Shown: positions 12,601 to 20,257, counted from the stretch's first letter. The stretch: DNA of 64,000 nt from an uncultured Clostridia bacterium (GCA_946621465.1 CAMOOO010000001.1:758386-822385), one strand, 5' to 3'. Made by a program: numbers and translations. Notes: a model not told the origin generated them from the sequence alone.

Positions 12601-13957
12601 ACAGTAAACAGTTATCGCCGTCCAAATAAAAATCGGCATTCATAAGAAGTCGCACTTCTTCTTCCAAAGAAAAATCAACGTTGTCGATCATCTGACCGTA
12701 GAGTGCGCTACCGTTTTCCGTAACGAATAACCGTAGGCGATAAAAATCGTTTGCGCTCGATAATAAAGCGGGGTTTTGTTGTGTTCCCTCGCCCGTTGCG
12801 ATCGTCTTGCGAACGGGATAAAACCCGGTGGTGAAATAGTAATTTGAAGATAGCGCGGTCAAGTCGTCCTCTCTTAATACCGAACTGTCGTCCCAAACCT
12901 TTTTTACGGTATCATAACCGCTACCGGTATCGGAAAAGGCTACAATATAACTATCGTCGAAACAGTCGACCGGTTGACGCACGTAAGAATAGAGGGTCCC
13001 GGTAAAGTCGCTTTCATCGTCGATACTCACCGTTTCTTCCGTCGTCGACTGATACAGCCCGGTGGTATACGCGAGCGTCGGTTGCGTCTCTAACCCCGTC
13101 GTTGCCGTAAAGATAACGGAAGAGGAAGCGCAACTCGCCTGCGTGCAGGGATAGACAATATAGGGTAGTGATTGCGCCGCAATGGAAAAAACGGCACTGC
13201 AATCGGTTACCGTTCCGCCGGAAGCGTAGGAAAATGGATAGACGGAAAAATAATTGAAGGTGGTTTTTTTGGTCTTCTGATCGTTGACCGGCTCTCCAGG
13301 GTAGGTAATAGTATAGGGAGAAGCGACCGAAGTGGAAGTCACCGTGCCTAAGAATACGCTTTCGGTCAGATCCGCATTCGTTTTACCGCAAAGAAGGCAT
13401 GCGCTCGGCTTAGCGGTATAGATATCCAAACAACTGGTAATCCTCTCTACTCTGTTATTGTTCTCGAAAACGACACCGTTTGCGTTATTTGCATTATCCG
13501 GTCTATGCCAGCCGTATAAAGAAACGTCGGAGACGATACCGTTATTGACCTTGACCAAAGCGCAGTCGCTGGTTAGTTCACATCTGTCCAGAACCAGGTT
13601 CCGGACGCGACCGGATGCGCCGATGGTACCGAAGAGATTTTTTTTGCATCCGTATACGATATGTCCGTTCCCTTCGAACGTGCCGTTAAACGTGGAGAAA
13701 TAAACGTCGTCGACCACGTCGTCCGGCAGTTGCTCCAGATCGATATCGACGAATAATCGAACCGTTTTTCCGGAGAAGTTTTCACCGTTTAAAGTAAGGA
13801 GTTCCTCAAACGATTGATAATCGGTGATGGCAAAATCCGTTTCTTGGTAGGAAATAGCGTACGCAACGTTGTTTACCGAGAAAATTCCGATAATTGCCCC
13901 GAAAAGAAGGATTACCACCAGTAAAAAAACTTTTCTCTTTATAATGTTCGTATTCAT
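6629..13957 (-). CDS. Giant surface protein with beta-helix-like and MBG-like repeats
   Basis: A 2442-residue predicted cell-surface protein. Residues 1-33 are a signal peptide (KRKVFLLVVILLFG ... NVAYA). The N-terminal third has GLUG-like or right-handed beta-helix segments (for example GRVRNLVLDRCELTSD, GIVSDVSLYG). From about 1150 to 2100 there are repeated MBG-like modules of about 80-100 residues, opened by phrases such as KKTIAVTVSGQTEVEYG, KAPLTIKASDVTKFYG and KRSITIYVDDVSIEQY. The C-terminus has a membrane helix (VYIILIVVGVVVVGGILLLLL) ending KRH; no LPXTG motif. It is probably an adhesin or glycan-binding protein; no enzyme motif seen. The ATG has no Shine-Dalgarno sequence and sits about 10 bases after a TATAAT box, suggesting a leaderless mRNA. 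It is the first gene of the operon running to 1. Confidence 0.85.
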   Translation of the reverse strand: MNTNIIKRKVFLLVVILLFGAIIGIFSVNNVAYAISYQETDFAITDYQSFEELLTLNGENFSGKTVRLFVDIDLEQLPDDVVDDVYFSTFNGTFEGNGHIVYGCKKNLFGTIGASGRVRNLVLDRCELTSDCALVKVNNGIVSDVSLYGWHRPDNANNANGVVFENNNRVERITSCLDIYTAKPSACLLCGKTNADLTESVFLGTVTSTSVASPYTITYPGEPVNDQKTKKTTFNYFSVYPFSYASGGTVTDCSAVFSIAAQSLPYIVYPCTQASCASSSVIFTATTGLETQPTLAYTTGLYQSTTEETVSIDDESDFTGTLYSYVRQPVDCFDDSYIVAFSDTGSGYDTVKKVWDDSSVLREDDLTALSSNYYFTTGFYPVRKTIATGEGTQQNPALLSSANDFYRLRLFVTENGSALYGQMIDNVDFSLEEEVRLLMNADFYLDGDNCLLYNLPSSGVLFDETFFNVTQMGRITDVYMQAPQQTTSYSDVNMETMASETVVDGSGTANDPYVIDNAAQLRGFILGENNVQGKYAVLNGDIIINSASAHGFLLGLENETLNATINGCGHSVYGLCGEPFIGEVGSTGTIVNTDFFTASLSDAQQTQAALCVTNSGTLSGICLVGEGDYECGFTYTNDGVITLCQNALYASYAFSAENSGSIEYCINNAYNLSTPAFCDYFAGTDDEENNCLQCVSLVAGGYALLNGATLGREAYAVFTKADYIVLTENGYDEDVFGYEVGTQSSVMPVLRKYGVEYKTAAEKEITHQPNVTYGDCYITSDFIYIDSDERCSATITSSVADNMLTVESCDCNGPAVLSDNPTGYNLRLHSSAEMPSLTVALFDQLATSYDQLMANYPLTSSLDEFTFTSAAADYSSFDSSVRGLFAASYLATSIGSNGAIVGINNSFLISTGENDPDYADLQSAIAALFGYDDAADFIANVDILASEYAPTPTDRLRYDGTVYTNSGIFVMPFIFVNNQMNARVSACLFIDGSRMTSLWVSDLNDIFTAVNYQNAAGLDPIEDEECVLTVYGRCYLFESKEIIDVSWNCQYNSEVVAVPTADMDDPNVVKEVGTYVLTVMIAETEKTLPYKATTSFNILQAEAPGISRSVNFSNLSFEYTGESVPEGNVTFDAEDATIASLCNDYGYTFSYSYTLYNSNDGSYDTIGRTDIVEVGNAYRQSYEATSRNYLPFEPVAPRVITITKKTIAVTVSGQTEVEYGTALNYSAFTASAPFVGKDSTTTLETMLAESYSTRWMTDYVTTDNAGTVRSVWFNVSGITLKNYILTMSPDPVERGSVTVIKTSVAQGDIWFYDAVRNVPGSYSFDYDGTEHTISAMGIPSGVTVEYSPSNIVKNAGTHRITLTVIVDADNYDNLDLIVDVTVNKAPLTIKASDVTKFYGYSVSYDDFTDYTTTGLCGNDTIADVLQNVQLQLRPESAPGVYFPEDAVPGFGDYVIKVIDAGENNFETDNYIIAVESGTFSIIQIPLTELYRNNVGGDNTDFDNRSREYDGSFTDLSDFVITFFDSSQVDTITYVYKLGGVIVDPVVKNAGTYTIEGTVTPSLEMNDYSPTVYTMTYTILPYQTNLTFVAATGYEGNFSNGTYTYTYVPGGNVNFATAAYCPCVADGFDVENADYAGTLAFFAREYTVVVTYLSSDPNYSGCSATATLIINKYDLSVEVEGEYNYSNTNLTPTLTLPAEVQTELNAHSFGYLYTDSFNNEETAVSNAGNYTLILSCLNDNYNLQTTEFDITIKSLRVNFAIPSFSFDYGTTGLYQYTDTMNVQHTFYIGENYVEYRNYLISRTVYTSLVSDVVLPIVRFRLSADTYLQYFPANVSEYENYTAQSIQQLNGNFQLEFAQSVKVHVNKRTLVVSWEVFDEGVWKECGENENYFVTTYSGTTRAVVPYDRRSSIVSALSYNVTGLVGSDVVSEIGIQVSIQKENRNATINSVGEYTCKLSLLPLSNYVIDTASDTFVITITKRSITIYVDDVSIEQYERFTGTTISTDPGALVGEDEGKLLRELSGYSLSFLCNYNADNAVVGAKYAIDISIGFENYAPNVRIPQGQSSAAILTVVNNTYPKYTLVGRTFEYDGTPKSLTIPVDDAIRVTYVENGSQTNVGKYRVVVRLTYPTGREDTLSADMTIEKATPRVEKETSYVIFRSGGVLSDDIIHAQAYIGTDTPIEGNFYFIDNNQMREGARTYKIGFDPVDTTNINSLSNIDLVVKCYDISGGLLSFKGEYSYSGEDTMKIKDRVVIDLNRDYLEEISDRVELYQNGNYVQNFILNKEGEELLEIRFDENTVFSLELYVVLDNGDDKKEELVVNEEFFKLTDFQLDLESSVIYVPEGGGIIALSDQFSDDYRLFVNGMEIGYSGISVSPDAGTVVLEIKHKKIGTTYRKEFTVKSSTVLEEEKKSFGGLSKTVYIILIVVGVVVVGGILLLLLKRH

Positions 13958-13966
13958 AACAATAAA

Positions 13967-13995
13967 ATTATATCATGAATATTTCACGCGCGCAA
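13967..13995 (-). promoter_or_regulatory. Sigma-A type promoter of the surface-protein/GH2 operon
   Basis: On the minus strand TTGCGC (13995-13990) and TATAAT (13972-13967) are separated by exactly 17 bases. The ATG at 13957 starts only 10 bases beyond the TATAAT, so the transcript would begin at or 2-4 bases before the start codon. No ribosome site is present, consistent with leaderless translation. Confidence 0.7.
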
Positions 13996-14024
13996 GAGTA
14001 GAAAGCAAATTTAAGGTTGATTTC

Positions 14025-14906
14025 TTATTTCTTTTTCCACAAAAGTTCCATATCGGACGGGAGAGAGGAAGTAAAAGTCAGTATCTTTCCCGAAATCGGG
14101 TGCAAAAAAGTCAATAGGTAGGAATGAAGAGCCGGCCGGGAAATTTCTTCCGTCTCTTCCCCATAGAGCCAGTCGCCGATTATAGGATGACCTATCGCCG
14201 ACATATGAACGCGGATTTGATGGGTGCGACCGGTGTACGGCGTCACCTCGACAAGGCTCGTATCCCCTTTCGTTTCCAAAGTGACGTAGTGAGACAAAGA
14301 GGGCTTTCCGTCGTCGGCAATAATTCTTTTCAGAGACTCCTCGTTCTCTCTTTTGATCGGCAAATCAATATCGGCGGCGGGTGGGTGGGGAATTCCGCGG
14401 ACAACAGCCAGATATTTGCGACAAAGCTCTTCCGTGTGAAGTTGTCTACGCAACCTATCGTGTACGTAGCCGTTTTTGGCGATTAACATCAGACCGGAAG
14501 TCCCTCTGTCCAGTCTGCTGATGGGATGAAAGGATTTTTCCCGTCCCCACAAAAAGGAAATAGCCCCGGCAACCGTTCTGTCCCCGATCTCCGGCGGACC
14601 CTGGGTCGCCAATCCCGCTTGTTTATTCAAAACAACAAGATACTCGTCTTCGTAAAAAAAGGAGAGCGGAATATCCACCGGCGGCGCCGGATTGAACCCG
14701 TCTACGTCCTCGATGATAACGGAAAGCACCTCTCCGGCGCGGACACGCACGTTGGTGTAAACCTGTTTGCCATCCAAACAGATACCGCCATCCACCCGTT
14801 TCAGAGAGGCAATTTTATTGGAACCGAAAAAGAGTTTTTTCTTCATCAGTCCGTCCACTCGCCATCCGGTTTCCGATTCTTGTACCGTGTAATAAATCTT
14901 CTGCAC
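14025..14906 (-). CDS. RluA/RluD-family pseudouridine synthase
   Basis: A 293-residue enzyme converting uridine to pseudouridine in rRNA or tRNA. An S4-like RNA-binding region covers about residues 13-65. The catalytic domain follows, with the family motif HPISRLDRGTSG (catalytic Asp133) and the C-terminal GRTHQIRVHMSAIGHPIIGD. Length is normal for the family. The proposed start is a GTG at 14906 without a visible ribosome site; TATACT lies about 6 bases upstream, so this mRNA may also be leaderless. Which uridine is modified cannot be told from sequence; the RluA-type subfamily has several specificities in Clostridia. Confidence 0.92.
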   Translation of the reverse strand: MQKIYYTVQESETGWRVDGLMKKKLFFGSNKIASLKRVDGGICLDGKQVYTNVRVRAGEVLSVIIEDVDGFNPAPPVDIPLSFFYEDEYLVVLNKQAGLATQGPPEIGDRTVAGAISFLWGREKSFHPISRLDRGTSGLMLIAKNGYVHDRLRRQLHTEELCRKYLAVVRGIPHPPAADIDLPIKRENEESLKRIIADDGKPSLSHYVTLETKGDTSLVEVTPYTGRTHQIRVHMSAIGHPIIGDWLYGEETEEISRPALHSYLLTFLHPISGKILTFTSSLPSDMELLWKKK

Positions 14907-14938
14907 AAAAAGAGTATATCACACTTTTTTATTAAGCG

Positions 14939-15625
14939 CTAGGTCTCGTAATAATATCTCGTCTTTTTCTTTTTTCGCGGCAAAAGAAGAACCAGCAAAA
15001 GAACAATTATGGTTACGGCAACGCCGCTGATAATAAGTATCTTCAACAGGCTGTCTTCCTCTTCCGCCTCTTCCTTAGACGGAGGCGTTTCTTCCGATTT
15101 ACACTCGGGGGCAAAAGACCGTTCGGTTATTTTTTTATCGCAAAAGTCCGACAGTACGTACCCGTATTTTTCCCCGTAACAAACGTAGTACCACGTCTCT
15201 TCGCCAAGAGGATAGGAGCCGACGTAAGTAAACGATTCTCCCATCGGAATAAAGGCTCCCTCCTCCCCCGGATCGTTTTCCGGACTATGGCGCATTTTAA
15301 GTCCGGTAAAGGCGGAATACTTCTCGGATATATGCAATATTTCTGACGTTCCGGATACTTCATCTTCGTATCCGGTTACCGAAACGCTGTTTTTTACCAC
15401 TTTCCCGGTGACACCGTTAAAGGCCACCGTGTAATAGGTTTCGTCAATGCCGACAATGGGCGCATAGTAGGTATCCGGCAGTAAAAACATCTTCTCGCCC
15501 TGTTCGTTTAATAGCCAGATTTCGCCGCTTATCACGACGTAGGGACTGGCCTTTGCCAAGCAAGTTCCCGCTGTGGGAAAGAAAAAAAACAATGTAAAAA
15601 TAATTGGCAAAAAAAACCGTTTCAT
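14939..15625 (-). CDS. Secreted membrane-anchored protein with SH3-like domains
   Basis: A 228-residue protein of unknown function. Residues 1-26 form a signal peptide (MKRFFLPIIFTLFFFF ... CLAKA). Two SH3-like beta-barrel stretches follow (about 28-75 and 90-160; the second contains the typical YVGSYPLGEETWYYVCYGEKYGYV). An acidic linker leads to a C-terminal membrane helix at about 194-215 and the basic tail RKKKKTRYYYET. Orientation should place the SH3-like domains outside the cell, where such domains often bind peptidoglycan. No enzyme motif. TACAAT lies 6 bases before the ATG and there is no Shine-Dalgarno sequence, as in the neighbouring genes. Confidence 0.7.
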   Translation of the reverse strand: MKRFFLPIIFTLFFFFPTAGTCLAKASPYVVISGEIWLLNEQGEKMFLLPDTYYAPIVGIDETYYTVAFNGVTGKVVKNSVSVTGYEDEVSGTSEILHISEKYSAFTGLKMRHSPENDPGEEGAFIPMGESFTYVGSYPLGEETWYYVCYGEKYGYVLSDFCDKKITERSFAPECKSEETPPSKEEAEEEDSLLKILIISGVAVTIIVLLLVLLLPRKKKKTRYYYET

Positions 15626-15684
15626 GCCGATATTGTAACATAAGTTTTACCGATACAAAACGACGAAAGCCGTCGAAAAAAAGG

Positions 15685-16656
15685 TTAAAAAGCGGAATGT
15701 TTACGCGGACGGACGATGATAAAAAGTCCCGTTTTTTCGGCGTGTTCCGATTCGCACCGAACAAAGTCTTTTTTGAGTTCTTCCTTTAATAAATCGTACA
15801 GTTTATCCCGTTCATCCTTTTGCGGCATACTGATATAGTCAAGCAGAATGATACCGCCGATATTCCTTAGCCTGACCTGCCGAGCAAACTCAATTACGGC
15901 AACGTAGTTTGCCTGATAGACGGCGTTTTCTCCTCTCTCTGCCGACCGGTGGAAGTTGACGTCCACGACGGTCATCGCTTCCGTTCTATCAAAGACCAAT
16001 TCCACGCCCTCTCGCGTTACCTTTCGACAAAGCAGTTCGGCAATGTCTTTTTTGACTTGAGGCGTGAATCCGCGCCTTGATTCCTTTGCCGTTTTCTCCG
16101 CTAAATCGGTCGCCCTTTCCCGATATAAAAAGGTCGGTTTACTCGTCGTCTGCGCCCTTTTGACAACGTCAAGATAGCGTGCGTGCAGTTCCTCCGTTTC
16201 CGCGGCAATTTCTTCCAGCGTCCCATCCTTAGCAAGCGATCGGTAAATAAAGCCGACCCCCTCTCTTTTGGGCAACGTGAATAGTTCCGCTTTTTTCTCC
16301 TGGGAGATTTCTTTGGAAAAAACATACTCTTCTCTGTCGAGTAATACGGCGAATCTGCCTGCAATACTTATCTTTTCGCTAAGGGAACATCCCCTATCCT
16401 CTTTCGGCTCCGTTTCCACCCGAACAAGGACGGTATCGCCGCTTTTTACTCCCGGACGATAGGACATCAAACCGTCCCTATCCAGCCCTATATCGACGAA
16501 AATACCCACGTCCTTTTTGACGAATTTAACCTTTCCCACGGCGATAGACCCGGTATAAACGTCACTTGGAAAACGATAAAAGCGGTCTAAAACGTCACCG
16601 CTATAAACGGCGCATTCCACAAAGTCCCCGTTCTCCTGATAAAACGCTACCCTCAC
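15685..16656 (-). CDS. rng: Ribonuclease E/G family protein, short form
   Basis: An RNase G-type endoribonuclease. An S1-like domain (about 30-100 of the corrected protein, GKVKFVKKDVGIFVDIGLDRDG) is followed by the catalytic core with VVDVN and LLDYISM, holding the two metal-binding aspartates. At about 323 residues it is much shorter than usual RNase G (about 480-500): the central region is reduced and the C-terminal zinc-link/small domain is missing. I start it at the GTG at 16656, which overlaps the upstream TGA as GTGA and has GGAGAGG 7 bases before it; a longer TTG start at 16689 would lie inside the upstream gene. Cotranscribed with the DUF2344 and radical SAM genes, the usual Clostridia arrangement. 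Confidence 0.88.
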   Translation of the reverse strand: MRVAFYQENGDFVECAVYSGDVLDRFYRFPSDVYTGSIAVGKVKFVKKDVGIFVDIGLDRDGLMSYRPGVKSGDTVLVRVETEPKEDRGCSLSEKISIAGRFAVLLDREEYVFSKEISQEKKAELFTLPKREGVGFIYRSLAKDGTLEEIAAETEELHARYLDVVKRAQTTSKPTFLYRERATDLAEKTAKESRRGFTPQVKKDIAELLCRKVTREGVELVFDRTEAMTVVDVNFHRSAERGENAVYQANYVAVIEFARQVRLRNIGGIILLDYISMPQKDERDKLYDLLKEELKKDFVRCESEHAEKTGLFIIVRPRKHSAF

Positions 16657-17315
16657 GACAACCTCTCCATGTACTCCGGCACCGGACAAAGACCCTCGGG
16701 CGTAGACGCGTACTGTTCCTTTCTTACGATATCGCCCAGTTCTATTTTCAGTCCGAAATCGTTATTCCAATTTTGAGCGAGCGCGTCGGAACGCAAATTA
16801 ACGTTACCCGACGCGATCAGCGCCTCTATCCCCTCTTTATTTACGGAGATATCATAAATCAGCGCGCCGGCTTCCACCGTTTTTTCCTTTCCGCCGTGAA
16901 CGTAGTGAATAACATAACCCTCTTTGCAACCCTCGATTTTATCTTTAATTTCGTATGCCTGCGAGGAACGGAAAAAGAATCTGCTCGCCGTAATGACCGA
17001 AGCAAGCCCCGGTTTTTTCTCGGTAACGTATGCCTTTTCTCCGTGTAAAAAGGGCGGACAATTCTCATTAAACTTTTGCAAAAAGACATCCGACGACATC
17101 TCATCCACTATATCCGCAGTGACGTACTCGCACTCACTGGCAATTCCCAGCGGAAGGGGCTGGGTGAGATTCAAACACATATGCTTATTAAATCCGCTAC
17201 TATAGTTTACGGTGATTTTAGAACGTCGAAAAGTTCTGTTCAGGGCTCTTAATATATCAGTATGGGCAACGAAAGTGCCGTTTCCGGATTTAGAAAAACG
17301 TACGGTTATCAGCAT
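16653..17315 (-). CDS. DUF2344 (TIGR03936-type) radical SAM-associated protein
   Basis: A 220-residue protein beginning with the family signature MLITVRFSKSGNGTFVAHTDILRALNRTFRRS. In Clostridia this family is almost always encoded directly after the TIGR03960-type radical SAM protein, and often fused to it. Here its ATG overlaps the 3' end of the radical SAM gene by 7 bases, implying a physical or functional partner. Its biochemical role is unknown. It overlaps the following RNase G gene by four bases (GTGA). Confidence 0.88.
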   Translation of the reverse strand: MLITVRFSKSGNGTFVAHTDILRALNRTFRRSKITVNYSSGFNKHMCLNLTQPLPLGIASECEYVTADIVDEMSSDVFLQKFNENCPPFLHGEKAYVTEKKPGLASVITASRFFFRSSQAYEIKDKIEGCKEGYVIHYVHGGKEKTVEAGALIYDISVNKEGIEALIASGNVNLRSDALAQNWNNDFGLKIELGDIVRKEQYASTPEGLCPVPEYMERLS

Positions 17316-19087
17316 TTTTCCTCCTTATACATCCGGCATTTCCCCATACGGTTTGCGCCGCACCCGTTGCATTTATGCTTACACGGCTCCGTCGTCTCTC
17401 CCCGCAGCGCCTTTTCGTATTCTTTGGCAAGGTACTGTCTCGTCGTCCCGAAGTCAATAAAATCCCACGGCAAAACCTCGTCCATTTTTCGTTCGCCGGT
17501 GTACTTTTTGATGTCTACGCCGCACTCGTCCAGTGCCTCCCACCATTTCTTCTCATCGAAGTATTCCGTCCACCCGTCGAGGTAGCAACCCTTTTTATAG
17601 GCGGTTTCCACTACCTTAGAAAGGGACCTGTCTCCCCGTGCGAATATCCCTTCCAGTACGGACATTTCCGCGCCGTGCCAGGCGTAATGCACTCCTTTAA
17701 TTGCATACAATTCCTTCCGTAAAAGGTCCTGCCGCCGCTTCATTTCCGCAAGATCAATCTGCGCCGCCCACTGGAACGGAGTGACCGGTTTAGGAATAAA
17801 GACGGCAACGCTGACGTTTATGGAGATGTCTTTCCGTCCCGTCGTTGTGATATAGAGATATCTTATTTTTCGCACCGTTTCCGCGATGCCGAGGATATCC
17901 TCGTCCGTTTCCGTCGGAAGTCCGGACATGAAATAGAGTTTTACCGTGCGGTATCCGATACCGAAAGCCAGTTTCATACTGCTTTCGATATCCTCGTCCG
18001 AGACGTTCTTATTGATGACGTTCCGGAGCCTTTGCGTACCTGCCTCCGGCGCGAAGGTCAGCGATAATTTTTTCGCTCCGCTCATAAGTTTTGCCGAAAA
18101 GCTATCGAGGCGCAGAGAGGGCAACTGCAAGGAGACGTTTTCTTTCTCCTTTAACTGCGAAAGGTCGCTAAGTACGTCGTATATCGACTCGTAGTCACCG
18201 CTTGAAAGACTGATTAGTCCCAGTTCCTCAAAGCCCGTATTGCGTATCAGACGCTCTGCGATTTCTTTTACTGTTTCTCTTTCCCTGTAGCGTATGGGGC
18301 GATAGAAAAAGCACGCCTGGCAGAACCGACAACCGGCATAACATCCGCGGTAAAGTTCTACCACGCCGCGGTCGTGAACAATCTCGATATTAGGAACAAG
18401 CGGTTTGGTCGGAAAGGGAGCTTTTTCCAGATCGACAACGGCCTTTTTGACTTTCGTTACGCATATTCCGTTTTCCGTCTTGCATAAAGAAGGAACGTAT
18501 ACGCCGTCGATTTTGGCGACTTCTTCCAGAATTTTTTTCTTATTTCCCTTGTACTTTGCCACCGTTTTTGCAAACGCAAGATCGGCTTCTTCGCCGTCGC
18601 CGATAAAGAAGGCGTCGAAGAAATCAATAATCGGCTCGGGGTTAGCCGAACTCGGGCCGCCACCGACGATAATGGGGTACTCCTCTCCCCTATCCTTCGC
18701 ATAAAAGGGTATCCCTGCCAGATCGAGCATATACAAAACGGACGTGTAGCTCATTTCGTACGGTACCGACATCCCGACGACGTCGAACTCTTTTAGCGGT
18801 TTTCCCGTTTCTATTGAGGAGAGCGGAATATCGTTGTCGCGTAGAATCTTCGCCATGTCCTTCCATGGGGCGAAGCACCGTTCGCACACGACCTCTTTAT
18901 CGCCGTTTAGTATATTGTATAAAATGGATATTCCGACGTTACTCATAGCCACTTCGTAAACGTCCGGAAAACAAAGACAAAACCGCACTTTGCACGGTTT
19001 TGTCATATCAGGCAAATTGTATTCTCCGCCGGTATATCTGCCCGGCTTTTCCACCTGAAGTAAAAAAGGTTTCAGTTTATCGTCCAT
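17309..19087 (-). CDS. B12-binding-domain radical SAM protein (TIGR03960 type)
   Basis: A 592-residue iron-sulfur enzyme of unknown reaction. Residues about 30-170 form a B12-binding-like Rossmann domain. The radical SAM cluster motif is CYAGCRFC with C249, C253 and C256, followed by QACFFYRP. The C-terminus has further cysteines (CKHKCNGCGANRMGKCRMYKEEKC), suggesting another metal site. Length and architecture match the TIGR03960 family. It starts two bases after the stop of the ROK gene and overlaps the DUF2344 gene, so the three are read as one transcript. Confidence 0.92.
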   Translation of the reverse strand: MDDKLKPFLLQVEKPGRYTGGEYNLPDMTKPCKVRFCLCFPDVYEVAMSNVGISILYNILNGDKEVVCERCFAPWKDMAKILRDNDIPLSSIETGKPLKEFDVVGMSVPYEMSYTSVLYMLDLAGIPFYAKDRGEEYPIIVGGGPSSANPEPIIDFFDAFFIGDGEEADLAFAKTVAKYKGNKKKILEEVAKIDGVYVPSLCKTENGICVTKVKKAVVDLEKAPFPTKPLVPNIEIVHDRGVVELYRGCYAGCRFCQACFFYRPIRYRERETVKEIAERLIRNTGFEELGLISLSSGDYESIYDVLSDLSQLKEKENVSLQLPSLRLDSFSAKLMSGAKKLSLTFAPEAGTQRLRNVINKNVSDEDIESSMKLAFGIGYRTVKLYFMSGLPTETDEDILGIAETVRKIRYLYITTTGRKDISINVSVAVFIPKPVTPFQWAAQIDLAEMKRRQDLLRKELYAIKGVHYAWHGAEMSVLEGIFARGDRSLSKVVETAYKKGCYLDGWTEYFDEKKWWEALDECGVDIKKYTGERKMDEVLPWDFIDFGTTRQYLAKEYEKALRGETTEPCKHKCNGCGANRMGKCRMYKEEKC

Positions 19088-19089
19088 TC

Positions 19090-20040
19090 TTATTCCATAA
19101 CCAGAGAAGCGGCGCCGATGATACCTGCGTCGTTACCCAACTTTGCTATTTCTATTTGCGGAACGGGATTGATCTTCGCATTGCCGAAGCAGTGACGAGA
19201 GACGTATTTTTTTATTCTGCTGAGCAAAATATCCCCGGCGTTACTGACGCCGCCGCCGATCATTATGACCTCGGGACGGAAGACGTTAACTAAAAGCACA
19301 ATTCCCGTTGCCACGTATTTAGCGTAGGTATTGACCACTTTCAGCGCCGTTTTATCCCCTCTTCTCGCTCCCTCAAAAGCCGTTCTTCCGGTGACTTTGC
19401 CGTTTTCCAGACACTCTTTCATAATACTGTCCGGGTTCTTCTGAAGAGCAATCTCCGTTTGTTTAATAAGCGCCGTTGCCGAAGCGTACGCTTCCCAACA
19501 CCCGCGCTCGCCGCAGCTGCATTTTTCTCCGTTCATCCGAATGCAGATATGTCCGCCTTCGCTCCCACCGCCTTTGTGTCCGGTAAGGATCTTTCCGTCA
19601 ACGATAAAGCCCGTTCCTACGCCGGTGCCGAGCGTCACGAAAAAGGTGTTCTGCTTATTCTGTCCACTGCCGAATTTCGTCTCGCCGAGTGCGGCGCAGT
19701 TCGCATCATTTCCTACCGCCGCTTTGACTTTCCAATATTTACCGAATTCTTTTAATAGGTAGAATTTATTAAATCCGAGGTTTGCCGCAAAAGTGATCAG
19801 ACCTCTTTCCGTATCGACAGTACCGGGGCTACCGAACCCAACGCCGGCTATATCTTCCTTTTTCATTCCGGCTTTAGCCAGCACGTTCTCGCACAAATCG
19901 AACATATCCTTTGCAATGGCGTCCTGCCCCTCTTTTACTCTAGGTACAATGGTATCCTTGCAGAGAATCTTTCCGTTTTCATCTACGATGCCGGCTTTGA
20001 TACTCATTCCGCCGATATCGATACCGATATAATTAGCCAT
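19090..20040 (-). CDS. ROK-family sugar kinase, probable glucokinase
   Basis: A 316-residue cytosolic kinase that phosphorylates glucose or a related hexose with ATP. The N-terminal phosphate loop is IGIDIGGMSIKAGIVD, the sugar site contains GNDANCAALGE, and the ROK zinc motif reads CSCGERGCWEAYAS. These fit a glucokinase of the ROK family; N-acetylsugar kinases have the same signature, so substrate is not certain. No helix-turn-helix domain is present, so it is not a ROK repressor. AGGAG precedes the ATG. First gene of the operon running to 15685. Confidence 0.88.
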   Translation of the reverse strand: MANYIGIDIGGMSIKAGIVDENGKILCKDTIVPRVKEGQDAIAKDMFDLCENVLAKAGMKKEDIAGVGFGSPGTVDTERGLITFAANLGFNKFYLLKEFGKYWKVKAAVGNDANCAALGETKFGSGQNKQNTFFVTLGTGVGTGFIVDGKILTGHKGGGSEGGHICIRMNGEKCSCGERGCWEAYASATALIKQTEIALQKNPDSIMKECLENGKVTGRTAFEGARRGDKTALKVVNTYAKYVATGIVLLVNVFRPEVIMIGGGVSNAGDILLSRIKKYVSRHCFGNAKINPVPQIEIAKLGNDAGIIGAASLVME

Positions 20041-20069
20041 ATCCGCACTCCTAAATAATTGATGTATTT

Positions 20070-20098
20070 ATTTTACAGTATCATGACGAAAAAGTCAA
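20070..20098 (-). promoter_or_regulatory. Promoter of the ROK kinase operon
   Basis: Minus-strand TTGACT (20098-20093) and TAAAAT (20075-20070) are separated by 17 bases, 30 bases upstream of the ROK start codon. Confidence 0.7.
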
Positions 20099-20168
20099 CG
20101 TCTCCCCCAAAAGAAAGCCCCCCACAAAACTCATCTCTTTACTTTTTTAATTAACTGCTCTTTTTTCA

Positions 20169-20197
20169 TTGACATTTTTACTTGAATTCATTATAAT
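20169..20197 (+). promoter_or_regulatory. Consensus promoter of the tRNA-Thr locus
   Basis: TTGACA at 20169-20174 and TATAAT at 20192-20197 with a 17-base spacer: a perfect consensus. It lies 19 bases before the split tRNA half at 20217 and should also drive the intact tRNA-Thr at 20318, because no terminator lies between them. Confidence 0.85.
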
Positions 20198-20216
20198 ATC
20201 ACATGCAAAAGGAAAT

Positions 20217-20257
20217 GCTGCTATGGCTCAGTCGGTAGAGCACGTCCTTGGTAAGGA
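20217..20257 (+). pseudogene. 5' half of tRNA-Thr(GGT), left attachment site (attL)
   Basis: These 41 bases are identical to the first 41 bases of the intact tRNA-Thr at 20318, then the match stops abruptly inside the anticodon stem. The last 13 bases, TCCTTGGTAAGGA (20245-20257), recur at 41636-41648 at the start of the matching 3' half. This is the expected left junction of an element inserted into the anticodon loop of the host tRNA gene. Confidence 0.85.
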
